From Haliotis asinina (Eukaryota; Mollusca; Gastropoda; Lepetellida; Haliotidae), in assembly GCF_037392515.1 (NCBI RefSeq), contig NC_090285.1:4777501-4841500 (forward strand): 64,000 nucleotides of DNA, in the 5' to 3' direction. The notes beneath the pieces were generated by a model. That model searched no databases. It had not been told where the DNA came from and saw nothing but the letters and a program-made list of their open reading frames with translations. This document shows, in pieces, positions 46,922 to 58,053 of this stretch; the stretch's first letter is position 1, and each line of letters opens with the position of its first letter. The position numbers and the translations under genes are program-made.

Positions 46922-49900
46922 CTATTTCCATTGATGCCTCGATATAAACACATTTTTAAGAAAAGTGGCGAGAGCTCGTAAGGTATCCTCATTATTTGTG
47001 TTTAATGTATTACGCAAGAGTTTCACTGAATAGTGCTTTACATTGGATAGGCTTGGGAGATATTTTAATCTCAGATCATGATACTTTTCACAAATAAACA
47101 GAACGTGAAATTCGTCCTCCATAACGTTGAGATCACACTGTAAACAGAGTGATTTGTATACCTGCTCATTTTTGTTTCTACGTATGTTGTTAATATTAAA
47201 ATCATGGAGAGATATTCTAAATTTACATAAGGCTCTTAGCAAAGATCTATCAGAGAGACACATTGAATATTTTTCAGGCTGCAGCAAGGACTTAATGCTA
47301 CTATAATTACTTAAATAGTGTGAAGATGATACAAAACTATGCCAATTTTGGTAATCAATATCTTTCAACCTTTGTTTGAATATATTTGTAAACATAATAG
47401 AATCACCCACATCTTGTGATAACCAAACGTGTGTAAAGCCTGTGTAAAACAGTAAATTTCTGAGATTTGACACCCAGTTTTGCTTTCCCGCATCATCTAA
47501 TCTTTTCAACATTAAATAGCATTGGTGTTGATATCTAGTACAATTCATATGGAGTATTTTTATCCAGTATCTTATAACCCTTGTCTGTGTTAAAACATAC
47601 ATCGTGTGTCGCCCTGTTTCACCAAGTATAGCCTTATTTGATGCGAATTTGCCAACATGTAAGAAACGTTTTAAATACTGGGTGTGGATTTTTTCTATAA
47701 CTTCAAAGTATCTTGTCCCCCATATTTCAGACCCATACAGTAAAATTGGTGAAACTTTGCTATCAAATATTTTACAAGCCGCAGAAAAGGATATGCAAGT
47801 GTTTTTTGAAACAATGTGTACAGAGGTATCATTGCTCGTGATGCTTGAGCTGCTAACGTTTGACACGCTTTTGCCCAATTTAACGTTGATGAAAACAGAA
47901 TACCTAGATACTTATAATACGGTGTAATTTTTAGAGTTATGTTGTTTAGAACCCAGCTTTCACGTTTAGCAACGATACCTCCATTTCTGAATACAATAAC
48001 ATTAGTTATATCTAAATTGACTTGGAACCCCCATCTTTCACAGAAAGATTGGAGCACATTCAATTGCTTTTGCAACCCCGAAACAGTGTAAGAGAACATT
48101 GTAACATCATCTGCAAACAAAAGCAGCATTATATCATAAATATTTTGTGTGACAAATATACCATGATCACATTTATCATACATTTCAGTTACAAGCTCAT
48201 TTATGAAAAAGGTGAAAAGTATAGGACTGAGAACACATGCTTGTCGAACACCTGCTGAAATATTAAAGTTACTGGTTCTTTTTGAGTTTGATCTCACACA
48301 TGACTTAACTGACGAATACATATTCTTAGGTAAATGAAACATTTTCCCATGGCAACCCTTTAGTGCTAATTTAAATAATAACTTGCTTCTGTCTACATAG
48401 TCAAAGGCTTTCTTGAAGTCAATGAATACACAATAAAACCTACCACGTGGTTTACACAGATATTTAGAAATCAATGCTTGTAAAGTGAATATATTGTCAG
48501 TGGTAGAGTAACTAGACCTAAAGCCAGCTTGGACTTCGGATATTAAATCGTTCAGTTCAATCCAAGTCCTCGAACGTTTTTCTAAGACAGTTGTAAATAT
48601 TTTCCCTATGTCGTTCAATATGGAAATCCCCCTGTAGTTGTTTGGGTTTGTCTTATCTCCTGGCTTATGAAGTGGAACAATCATACCTATATTCCAAGCT
48701 GAAGGGAAGTTTCCAGATTCAAAAATTTTATTAAACAAAGCATAAAGATAGTATAAGAGTAAGTCATCGGAACACTTCAGGAATTCTGGTGGTATTCCAT
48801 CTTCACCTGGGGCTTTTCCACTCTTAAGGTAATTTATAGCGTCATCTATTTCTGCTATAGTAATTTCCCATGAAAGAAGATCTTCAGTTACAGGAAAATC
48901 TAAACAAGTATCACATGTGTGAGAATTAATAAAGTCTTTCACTGTCTTATCAAAATCCGATTCGGTAACTGTGACTGGGTTAAGAAGATTTTTAAAGTAA
49001 GACAACCAAGTTTGCGGCGAAATTGAAGAATCACCTATATTAGAATTACCAGAAAGGGCACGTTTAACAGTTTGCCAAAAACTTTCACAGTCTCCAAGTA
49101 GTGCCTGACATGAAATATGCTCCGCTGTTTTCTGGTCGTATAATATCTTTGTAGAACTACAACAATGTTTGAATTCAGCCTTAGCCTTAAGATTATTTTC
49201 GCACTGATATCTTCTGTATCTGTTTAATAACCTGTATTTTTCTGACTTTAGTCCACGACAATCTTTGTGGGACCAAGATGGTTGTTTTGGGCATGGTTGG
49301 TGATATTCTTGCTTGGATTTGCTTCCCCATACTTCAGATCCACAGAAAATGAAGATGTCCGATAATTTCTGCACAACTCGATCGGTATCATATTCAATTA
49401 ATGACATAAAAGCACTTAACATAGATGAAACTGTGTCGCTTTGGAACAAGTCTCTGAAGTGTGTTGTTTGTTCTTTGAGTAATTTATACTTTGGTACATC
49501 ATATAACGCACATGGAACATCAGCCTGTAGTTGCGTTCTCTTGGGTAATATGTTGCTAAGTCGACACACAATGGGAAGATGGTCTGACTCGGTTCGGGAC
49601 ATCACGTCCATTGAAACTACACATGGGAACAAAGAAGTTGACACAAGGAAGTAGTCGATTACGCTGACTCCTGACGGAGATATATACGTAGACATTCCAT
49701 CGATATCGTTTTCCTTTCGACCATTAACAATATGAATACACAACTTTTTACAGAGCTCTAAAAGTTGTCTTCCTTAATTATTTACCACTGGATCAGATGA
49801 TTTACATGTAAGTGAAAACGTATCTACAACATATTGATCATATATTGGTAGGAAGTCTGTATCATCATCGATGATATAATCCCTCTCAGCTGACGTGCGA

Positions 49901-50421
49901 GCATTAAAGTCTCCGCATAATATCAATTTACAGTTGTCACCAAAGTCATGGAAAAAATGAAACAATTGATTTTCAAGGGAGCTAATTCCACTGTCATCAG
50001 AATGATTATATACAATGGACCTCTCTGGGTGAATGTAAACAAAACCTATGATTGTCTGAGACAACGTGGAGTTTGAATTTATCTGGAAAAAGATACAATT
50101 ATTCCATTTCGCATACACCCTCTTGAAATATGAAGATATAGACTTCCTGATTCCTACCACTATCCCTCCTGAGATTCTCCCTCGAAGTTCAAGCCTTCTT
50201 GCATCATTGACAAAGATATCATACCCATAAAAAATAGTATTCAAGTCATATAGCTTTAAAGCATCGGGACACATTGTTTCAATCATTGAAAATATGGCAA
50301 ATGTTTTCAGAAAAGACACAAAATCGCCACAAACTACTTTAGATTTTAAGCCATGTATGTTCCTAGTACATACTGATAAACTTTCTTGACAACCTGGTAC
50401 AGTCAGAATGTCTGAGGACAA
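46922..50421 (-). pseudogene. LINE ORF2: APE endonuclease and reverse transcriptase, broken
   Basis: The start overlaps the ORF1 end by 59 bp in the +1 frame. The endonuclease contains SVCTRNIHGLKSK (usual Trp replaced by Arg), the Glu of MIET, CGDFNA, and SDHLPIV after a single in-frame TAA at 49776-49774. The RT contains GKAPGEDGIPPEF, NNYRGISIL, FIDFKKAFD, GVRQACVLSP (usually GVRQGC) and LLLFADDVTMF. Near 47780 a 1-base frameshift moves the reading to a second frame that continues as ACKIFDSKVSPILLYGSEIW to the stop at 46922. The end has a C-x2-C...H...C segment (CLQCDLNVMEDEFHVLFIC). One stop plus one shift makes this copy inactive; otherwise it is complete. Confidence 0.88.
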
Positions 50422-51460
50422 CTGGTGGGATACATTGGGACCAGTGCCGAGATCCTATTCCGTCGCACTGTTCTTCCATCTGCGATGACGTTGAAGTAGA
50501 GGTTTGCCTTGATACCCAATGCCGACGCTTGCCAATCCTACGTATGTCACCCGTATCACTTTCAGAAACAAAGATGTCACCACTGATAATCAGTTTATCA
50601 TAACTCAGGAAAGCGGTCTTCCCTTCATCTATGGCCTTCTGCATAAATGGGAATAGTTGGGATCTCACTCTGCGTACCCGTTCTGTGAAGTCCTCAGATA
50701 CCCGAAATATTTTATGGCCCTTCAATATTTTCCGAGCTGTGTCAAGAACAGAACTCTTGTCCTTGAAGAAGGTGAATTTCACAATGACAGGTTTAATTCC
50801 CGACTTTGATGGGAGACGATGCGCTCTTTCAAATGATATATCAGCTGGATCAATCTTCAAAACATCCTTAAAAAAGTCCCTGACATTATTTTCACACTCC
50901 TCCCAAGTTTCACCCTGTTTACCTTTAATGCCATGAAACAGTAGGTTATTTCGCCTTGACTGTGCCTCTAGGGTGTCAAGTTTTGCATCCATAGTTTCCA
51001 ATCTCTTTTTCAAGACAGTATTTTCCTCTGATACTGAATTTAACTTCTTGTTGAACTCAGATGTGAACATATCAAATTTATTGTCAAGGGATGTAAGCTC
51101 TGACTGGATAGCTTGTAGTGTTATAGCGAGATCATTTAGGGTTGAGTGGCTACTTTCTGGTGACTCTACCTCGCCTGATACATTCTTGGCTGATAATCGA
51201 GTTTGTACACCACCACGAAGCCCTGGTCCTGGTCCTGGGTTGGATTCCACATCCCCTGATACAAGTAGCAATGTCAGAAACAGCAATGCAACCCTGCAAC
51301 ATAAACGGGTACCTGTAGGTATCGCTATACCGTGATGTTTACATGTCGGTCGCCTCCTGTACGGACAAAATATCCCGATTCTGCACCTCCAAAGCTCAGT
51401 TGGAATGCCCATTTCCAACCAGACGATTCTTGAGTCGTCCTTGAAGTATGATGTATGCAC
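50363..51460 (-). CDS. LINE ORF1 protein with N-terminal 2A ribosome-skipping motif
   Basis: 365 residues if the ATG at 51460 is used (an in-frame ATG is also present at residue 17). Residues 57-67 are hydrophobic (VALLFLTLLLV) and run directly into SGDVESNPGP (68-77), an exact match to the 2A consensus D-x-E-x-N-P-G-P. Skipping would separate a 76-residue leader from a protein starting with Pro77. Residues about 105-170 form a coiled coil. 'QSRRNNLLFHGIKG' onward (167-300) resembles the RRM plus C-terminal domain of L1-type ORF1 (Transposase_22-like) RNA-binding proteins. The ORF is intact. Family knowledge: ORF1p binds element RNA. The role of the leader is inferred only. Confidence 0.88.
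   Translation of the reverse strand: MHTSYFKDDSRIVWLEMGIPTELWRCRIGIFCPYRRRPTCKHHGIAIPTGTRLCCRVALLFLTLLLVSGDVESNPGPGPGLRGGVQTRLSAKNVSGEVESPESSHSTLNDLAITLQAIQSELTSLDNKFDMFTSEFNKKLNSVSEENTVLKKRLETMDAKLDTLEAQSRRNNLLFHGIKGKQGETWEECENNVRDFFKDVLKIDPADISFERAHRLPSKSGIKPVIVKFTFFKDKSSVLDTARKILKGHKIFRVSEDFTERVRRVRSQLFPFMQKAIDEGKTAFLSYDKLIISGDIFVSESDTGDIRRIGKRRHWVSRQTSTSTSSQMEEQCDGIGSRHWSQCIPPVVLRHSDCTRLSRKFISMY
51230..51304 (-). other. 2A peptide coding region with preceding hydrophobic stretch
   Basis: Codons 53-77 of ORF1. Asp70, Glu72, Asn74, Pro75, Gly76 and Pro77 are all present, and peptide-bond skipping would be between Gly76 and Pro77. The upstream stretch (RLCCRVALLFLTLLLVSG) could act as a signal peptide when skipping fails. 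Confidence 0.85.
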
Positions 51461-51835
51461 AAAGTTCGTTTAAAGGTGACACTTATTGCTGTAATTGGCT
51501 GGAATTGCAGAGCTCGGTCACACAACAATCAAACCCGGTGATCAACGAATACACAAGAGAAACCTGTTTTACATGGCTAACGTCGAAGATGAAACTGATC
51601 ATTGAGGTATAACTGTGTTCCAAATGTCATGTTTAATGCTGATTTTGGTAGGACAACTGTTCCAATGAATGAGAAAGTTCGAATTCTAATCCTATATCCT
51701 GCTTAGGTTAGTTGTGTCTGGGTGAATTGCCCCCTTATCCCCTATCGTCATACCAGTCATACGCTTAGGGTGGATGGACCCTCATTCTTTGTCATTACTT
51801 CATACACTGATGCACATTGTGAAATCGGTTACCAC

Positions 51836-52074
51836 ATGTTACAGTCAGATTGTGAAACCAGTCATTTCTTGAAATAACTAAAAATGCCGGTCATTTCGTG
51901 AAATGACTAAGAGGGCCAGCCATTTCATGTCATTTTGTGTAACAACAAGCAATACACAGTTATTGTCTGGTGTGGCTGCTTTCGACATTGCAAGTGTCAA
52001 AGTGTCAAACTGACGCAAAATCGCTGGTCCTCTTAGTCATTTCACGAAATGAGTGATTTCACAACCTGGCTGTA
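51836..52074. mobile_element. MITE-like element
   Basis: Third near-complete copy of the family at 2851-3064, with both ends (ATGTTACAG ... CTGTAACAT) and the internal extra GTCATTTCGTGAAATGACT unit. Confidence 0.65.
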
Positions 52075-52677
52075 ACATATACAATGTACCACAGCGTCTT
52101 TCTGATCAGTCATATATTTACAACTTAAATCCCAGTTAGAGAATTCTTTAGAAGCTGACACGGTTCCAGTTTGATATGAGTTTTGTTGAGCCTTTGACGA
52201 GGCCGCCATTTTGATCATAAATGGATCTAACAAAACATGTGGCAAATGTTTTCTAGATTCCTTTGGCCTAATTTGTGGTATGATGTTGATAACATTTGGC
52301 AGTATCTATCATTTCTACCAAACGGATGGCAAAATACCAACTGTACCATTAAAAACATTCCGAACTTTGAAGAGACATTCAGCAGTGTCATAATTGATCA
52401 GGTTGGTCCTTTACATATCGTTAGGGCTGAGGCCCATGGCCAGAATACTGCACCGTCATTATTCTACAGGGTTCTGAAAACTCCATGACTTGACCCATTC
52501 CCTTCCCACAGAGGTTACTTGTCATATCTTCCTACGAACCTCTGTTCCAATACGGCCATATTTCGCAGTTCTCATAAAATCCCATAGCGGCAAAATATGT
52601 CAGATTTATCTCCCTTTTTATCTGTCCACTCAGAACACGTGTTACATCGACTTAGACTGCAAGCAATGTGGAGAAAC
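52075..52677. repeat. Duplicated intergenic DNA (paired with 3065-3550)
   Basis: Continues the pairing with the left end of the window. About 120 bp at 52396-52515 have no counterpart there. No gene was recognised. Confidence 0.6.
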
Positions 52678-53481
52678 AGCCTGGTTCCCTGGGTCTGAGG
52701 CGCCTGCGCTAACGATCCAACACTGACCCAGGCAACCACTGCCGCATGGCGGCGTTCACTGCAGGGAGACGCACCATGCATTTACTATAGAAAAATCCGA
52801 GGACGGGTGGTTAGAAGTTTTTCACAGGATTTTCATCGATACAGTGGCAAAGTGTATGACACCAGAACAACGGCCATCGTTACTTTCAGTGTTGGAAAAC
52901 GCTATTTAAGCAGTTTCGAGACACGAAAATCGTCGTTACATAGGCGATATGTAAACAATGACACACCTCCTACTTTCATCACCTACATGTGCTTTGATAT
53001 TTCGTGTCAGCTCGCTATTACCACGAAATCATACACATAAAACATAGATCGATACTCAAATGTTTCTTCTAGACAGAACTCAGTCATGTCATTTATATTT
53101 CTCCACACAGCCTGGTTCCCTGGGTCTGATGCGCCTGCGCTAACGATCCAACACTGACCCAGGCAACCACTGCCGCATGGCGGCGTTCACTGCAGGGAGA
53201 CGCGCCATGCATTTACTATAGAAAAATCCGAGGACGGGTGGTTAGAAGTTTTTCACAGGATTTTCATCGATACAGTGGCAAAGTGTATGACACCAGAACA
53301 ACGGCCATCGTTACTTTCAGTGTTGGAAAACGTTAATTAAGCAGTTTCGAGACACGAAAATCGTCGTTACATAGGCGATATGTAAACAATGACACACCTC
53401 CTACTTTCATCACCGACATGTGCTTTGATATTTCGTGTCAGCTCGCTATTACCACGAAATCGTACACATAAAACATAGATC
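52678..53481. repeat. Direct repeat of about 373 bp separated by an inverted 57-bp segment
   Basis: Units 52678-53050 and 53107-53481 are nearly identical (start CAGCCTGGTTCCCTGGGTCT, end ACATAAAACATAGATC). The 57 bp between them match the reverse complement of 3547-3603. Within each unit TGGTTCCCTGGGTC and GACCCAGGCAACCA form an imperfect inverted repeat. The element type was not recognised. Confidence 0.85.
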
Positions 53482-53907
53482 TGAACGACCACACTGATTG
53501 GAAATAGTTAGCATCTTCATTTTTGGCACATTTGATGACGAAAATATCGCCCATTACGTCCCGTGTCATCCATCGCGTCAGGGTAGGTTTAGCGGATATG
53601 TTTTTCGACGGCCTTGTGAAATTACAAGGTAAAGCGCTTAGATTGATATGAATGAAGTTAGTGACAGCTAGGGTTTGGCATACTGATATTTAGCCTCTGC
53701 AAAAGAAAATGAAACGGTTAACGTATATACCAGTATCATTCAGAAATGTTTATTATTATAATAAACATAATGAATCAAATTATCAATCTACAAAATACAC
53801 ACATCTACAGCTCAAAAAATGAATTTGGTACTTTATATTCCTAAACTGAATACACAAAAATAATGGTATGATTAGTATGTTAATACATTGGCATACATAT
53901 AAGGGAA
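53482..53907. other. Stretch without a recognised feature
   Basis: AT-rich DNA between the direct repeats and the 3' end of the outer LINE; nothing recognised. Confidence 0.4.
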
Positions 53908-56900
53908 GTGAGTGAGTGAGTGAGTGAGTTAGTATTTAACGTCACATCGGCAGTATTGCAGCCATATCGTGACGAGAATGATTAATTATAAAAATACAAA
54001 TGAATTACTAGCACGGACATTGTAAAACCCTGTTAATGAAGGACAGTAAAACTGACTAGAATATCACAGAATAGAATATAAAACTAGTGAATAGACCTAA
54101 AACAATGTATCTATAGAGGACAGTACAATATAAAAATGAGCTACAGGTTGCCAACAACTGAAGGTAGATCACCATACTAAGGACCATGGGGACTTACAGT
54201 ACATTTGCTTCCTGCATGGACCCTAGCTGGATTTACATCATCCCTTCAGCTGTTAGCAATTTAGACAAATCTAGCCATAAAGTAAAAACACACTTATTCT
54301 ACGATTAAAAAGCTGGAAAACTGAAATTTACGTCAAATGTTTTTGGACTTACGTACCCTCTCAGGAGGACAATTATTTTACGGTACTTCAACCCCCTTTG
54401 AGGGTACAGCCACTAACGATTTGAGTTACTAATTTAATCTTCCAATTTTAAAATATTTATCTATTTACAGTTCAGTTAACAAATTTAATTCCTTTAAAAA
54501 TGCAATAATTAAATGAGGACTAACACTGTTAAAAAGATCCTTCATAGTATGTGAATTAAAATACTGATCCCTTGTGATGGAATATTCAACACAGTCAAGC
54601 AAGATATGCTTGACTGTGATTCTTTCATCACAAGGGTTACAAAACGGAGGATCCTCACCTTTCAAAAGGTATTCATGTGTGTATCTGGTGTGGCCAATAC
54701 GACATCGCCGCATGATGACTTCTTCAAATCTGGACTGACAACCCAAATAGCTGTAACCAATATAGGGTTTTATTGCATGTAATTTATTTATGCCCACTTG
54801 GGTGTCCCACTTCTTCTGCATCAGATCACGGATGTAAGTTCTAATGCTGGCTTTATAATCTGAGTATGGAATAAGAAGTGGTGTCACAGATTTGTTGAGT
54901 GCTGCCTTGGCAGCAAGATCGGCCATTGCGTTACCGGAAATACCTACGTGGCTGGGTAACCAACAAAAGACGATGTCGTATTGGCCAGTGGCAAGATTAT
55001 TATACAATTCAATAATTTCTATTAAAAGTGGATGTTTACAAGAGATATTTTTAATAGCTTGAAGGCAAGAAAGAGAGTCGGAATAGATTATGTATTGTTT
55101 ACGTTTAGGGTGTCTTTGAATATATTTGAGAGCTGTTAATATGGCGTTAGCTTCTGCTGTAAAAATAGAACTATTATCGGGTAATCGAGAAGATATTGAT
55201 CTGGATCCAGTGACAGTGGCACAGGCAACTGCGCCACCGTCCTTGGATCCATCTGTAAATAAGGATTTATAATTGCTATATTTATGTTTCAGTTGATTAT
55301 ATTCTTGTTTATACTGTAATTCATTCGTTTCTGTTTTTTTAAAAGTCGTTAATGTTAGGTCAACTTGTAGCCTAACCAACTGCCAAGGAGGAGAAGAAAG
55401 AAGACGGGAAGGAGCTATGTTTTCCAGCTCAATGCTGGCAGCAGAAGTAAGTGGTTTTATTCTTAAACCAAGAGGCGGAACAAGAGAAGATTTCGTTTTG
55501 TATAAATCCTCATACAGGGGATTGAAAACACAGTTATATGCAGGGTTTGACTCATTTGAATATAGTTTTGTTACATACTGTAAAGCTAATTTTATACGTC
55601 GCTGCTCAAGAGATGGTTCATCAGCCTCGACATACAGGCTGTCAACAGGTGAAGTTCTAAAGGAGCCAAGACAAAGTCTTAGACCTTGATGATGGACTGA
55701 ATCTAATAGTTTTAAGTTGCTTTGGCAGGCTCCACCATAGACAATGGAACCATAATCGAGTTTCGAACGCACGAGAGATCGATATAGATGGAGAAGGGTA
55801 GCTTGATCCTCTCCCCATTTTGAATTTGAAACCACTTTCAACAAGTCAAGTGCTTTCAGGCATTTAGTTTTAAGTGATTTAATATGTGGTAAAAACGTTA
55901 AGTGTGAGTCAAAAATGAGACCCAAGAACTTAGCTTCCTTCACAACTTTAATTGGTGTGCCATCTAGAGATAGTTCAGGGTCTTTATGTGGTTTATATTT
56001 ACGACAAAAATGTATACAGTTAGTTTTCGATTTAGAAAATTTAAAGCCGTTTTCAAGACACCATTTATTAATCTTGTTTAAACACAACTGTAGTTGTCGT
56101 TCAATGGTATTCATATTTTTACCACGACAAGAAATATTAAAATCATCCACAAATAACGATCCATCAATTGAATCGTTTAAAACTTTTGATAAACTGTTTA
56201 TCTTTATACTAAAAAGTGTGACTGACAAAATACTGCCCTGTGGAACACCCTGATCCTGATTGTAATGATCAGACAGGGTAGAGCCCACGCGGACCTGGAA
56301 TTGTCTGTTATTTAAAAAGTTGGCAATAAAGTCAGGCAAACGACCTCGCAACCCGAAGTCATGTAAATCTCGTAAAATGCCACATTTCCAAGTAGTGTCA
56401 TATGCTTTTTCAAGATCAAAAAAGATAGACACAGCGTGTTGTTTGTTAATCAGTGCGTTTTTCACAAATGATTCTAAACGCACTAAGTGATCGACAGTAC
56501 TTCTGTTTTTCCGGAAACCACATTGTATATCTGTGATAAGGTTATTAGTTTCCAAATACCAAACAAGTCGATTATTTATCATGCGTTCCATGCTCTTGCA
56601 AACACAGCTTGTTAATGAAATCGGACGATAATTGGACGGATCCGTATGATCACGTCCAGGTTTAGGTATTGGTACTACTATGGCGTCACGCCATGAAGGA
56701 GGAAGGTTACCCGATGTCCAAATATCATCAAAAATATTTAGGAGAGTTTCTAGGCAGGATTCTGGTAAGTGCTTCAGGAGTTGATAATGAATGTTATTAG
56801 CTCCAGTAGCAGTGTCATGAGCCTGATCAAGAGCAGTATGGAGTTCATGAATAGAAAACGTTTCATTATAATCTTCCCCATTATCAGAATTGAAATTAAT

Positions 56901-57502
56901 AGTTTTCTTTTCTTGTTGTTTTTGATATTGCTGAAATTTAGGTATATAATTAGAAGAGGAAGAATGTTTAGCGAGAGTTTCGCCCAGTTTATTTGCGATA
57001 TCTTTTTTATCAGTAAGTAACAGATCTCCATGTTTAAGATGATGGACAGTAGATTTAGTACCTTTGCCTTTAATTTTCTGGATCATGTTCCATACCTTGG
57101 ACATAGGTGTCCGAGAATTTATTTTGGATACATAATTTTGCCAAGATTGGCGTTTGTTCTGTTTAAAAGTACGCCGTGCTTTAGCATTTAAAATCTTAAA
57201 TTTATTTAAATTAAGCACCATAGGATGGCGACGGAAATAATGTTCTGCCTTTTTCCTTGCCTTCCTAGCTTGTTTGCATTCATCGCTGAACCATGGTTTT
57301 CGAATATGTGGAACTGCAGAGGACTTTGGTATACATTCATCAGCTATAGATTTCAGTTCATCAGAAAAGCATTTGATAGCGTCAGGAACAGTAATAAAAT
57401 ATTCAGGTTGAAGCTTCGCAGCACACAGCGTTTCATATAAAGGCCAATCAGCCTTTTTAAAATTCCATCTTGTTGATGGGGGTACATCAGATGGTGTTGT
57501 AG
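53908..57502 (-). mobile_element. Outer I/Nimb-like LINE, 3' part (interrupted element)
   Basis: The element runs from its 3' tail ((GTGA)n on the plus strand plus hairpin CGTCAC/GTGACG, about 53908-53975) up to 57502, where another copy of the same family is inserted. Its 5' continuation is at 63597-64000. Across the junction the endonuclease and linker reading frames join without loss once the 11-bp duplication is counted once. Confidence 0.9.
54465..57502 (-). pseudogene. ORF2 of outer LINE: reverse transcriptase and RNase H (intact 3' part)
   Basis: About 1,010 uninterrupted codons. Taking the ATG at 57533 as residue 1 (the first ten residues come from the inserted element's tail and are not native), RT spans about 283-560: VVPIPKPGRDHTDPSNYRPI, FFDLEKAYD, GVPQGSIL, and the catalytic FVDD at 461-464 (most families have YADD). 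The RNase H domain has FTDGS (Asp761), TAEA (Glu795), SDS (Asp819) and ADLAAK (Asp872). A C-terminal FCNPC...HILLDC cluster (about 964-981) is a zinc-binding motif. RT plus RNase H with APE endonuclease indicates the I superfamily. The 5' part carries a 7-bp deletion, so the whole gene is not functional. Confidence 0.9.
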
Positions 57503-57565
57503 AGTGAGTGAGTGAGTTAATACTTAACGTCACATCGGCAATATCTCAGCCATATCGTGACGAGA
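57503..57565 (-). other. LINE 3' hairpin and (ACTC)n tail
   Basis: The (GTGA)n tract is followed by a sequence whose ends CGTCAC and GTGACG pair, with loop core GGCAATATCTCAGCC. The same arrangement is at about 53910-53975 (outer copy) and at 32368-32426. It resembles the SINE tails at 17157, 19335, 20492 and 28503. Confidence 0.85.
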
Positions 57566-58053
57566 ACTTTCAACAATGAAAAAGAGCATATATAAATCAT
57601 AAAAACCCGTCAACGAAGGACAGTAAAACAACTAGAATATCACAATTTCAATTAAAACTAGCATGGAAAGTTAAAACTAATAGCACTATTTAGACAATAC
57701 AATATAAAAACAGACTATAGATCGCCAACAACAGAAGGTAGATCACCACACTAGGAACCATGGGGACTTACAGTACCTTTGCTACCTGCATGGTCCCTAG
57801 TTGGATTTACACCATCCCTTCAGCTGCTGGCGATTGTATGAAAAGTTAGCCGAAATTAAAAGAACATGAATGCTACGATTAAAATCCTGGTAGACTTAAA
57901 TTTACTGTGAATGTTTGTGGACTTGCGTACCCTCTCAGGAGGACAATAATTTTACAATACTTCAACCCCCTTTGAGGGTACAGCCACCAACGATTCAAGT
58001 TACTAATTCAAACTACCAATCATTAAAATGCATCTATTTACACAACATAATTT

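Larger units (their letters stand above)
46826..51545 (-). mobile_element. 4.7-kb non-LTR retrotransposon with 2A-bearing ORF1
   Basis: The element boundaries come from comparison with the empty site at 36.7 kb (36703-36724). The left flank GTGAAAAC and the right flank CACAAGAG are contiguous there apart from 5 bp. Read on the minus strand it has a short leader (about 85 bp), ORF1 (51460-50363), ORF2 (50421-46922, broken) and a 96-bp 3' region ending in TGTATGTAT repeats. At most 3 bp (AAC) are duplicated at the target. An APE endonuclease and an RT without RNase H place it in the CR1/L2/Rex1-type group; I cannot fix the clade. Confidence 0.88.

Noticed and set aside
57503..57533. ATG at 57533 as the start of the 1,022-codon LINE ORF2
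   Set aside because: The first ten codons are the (ACTC)n tail of the inserted element; the native frame continues from 63597.
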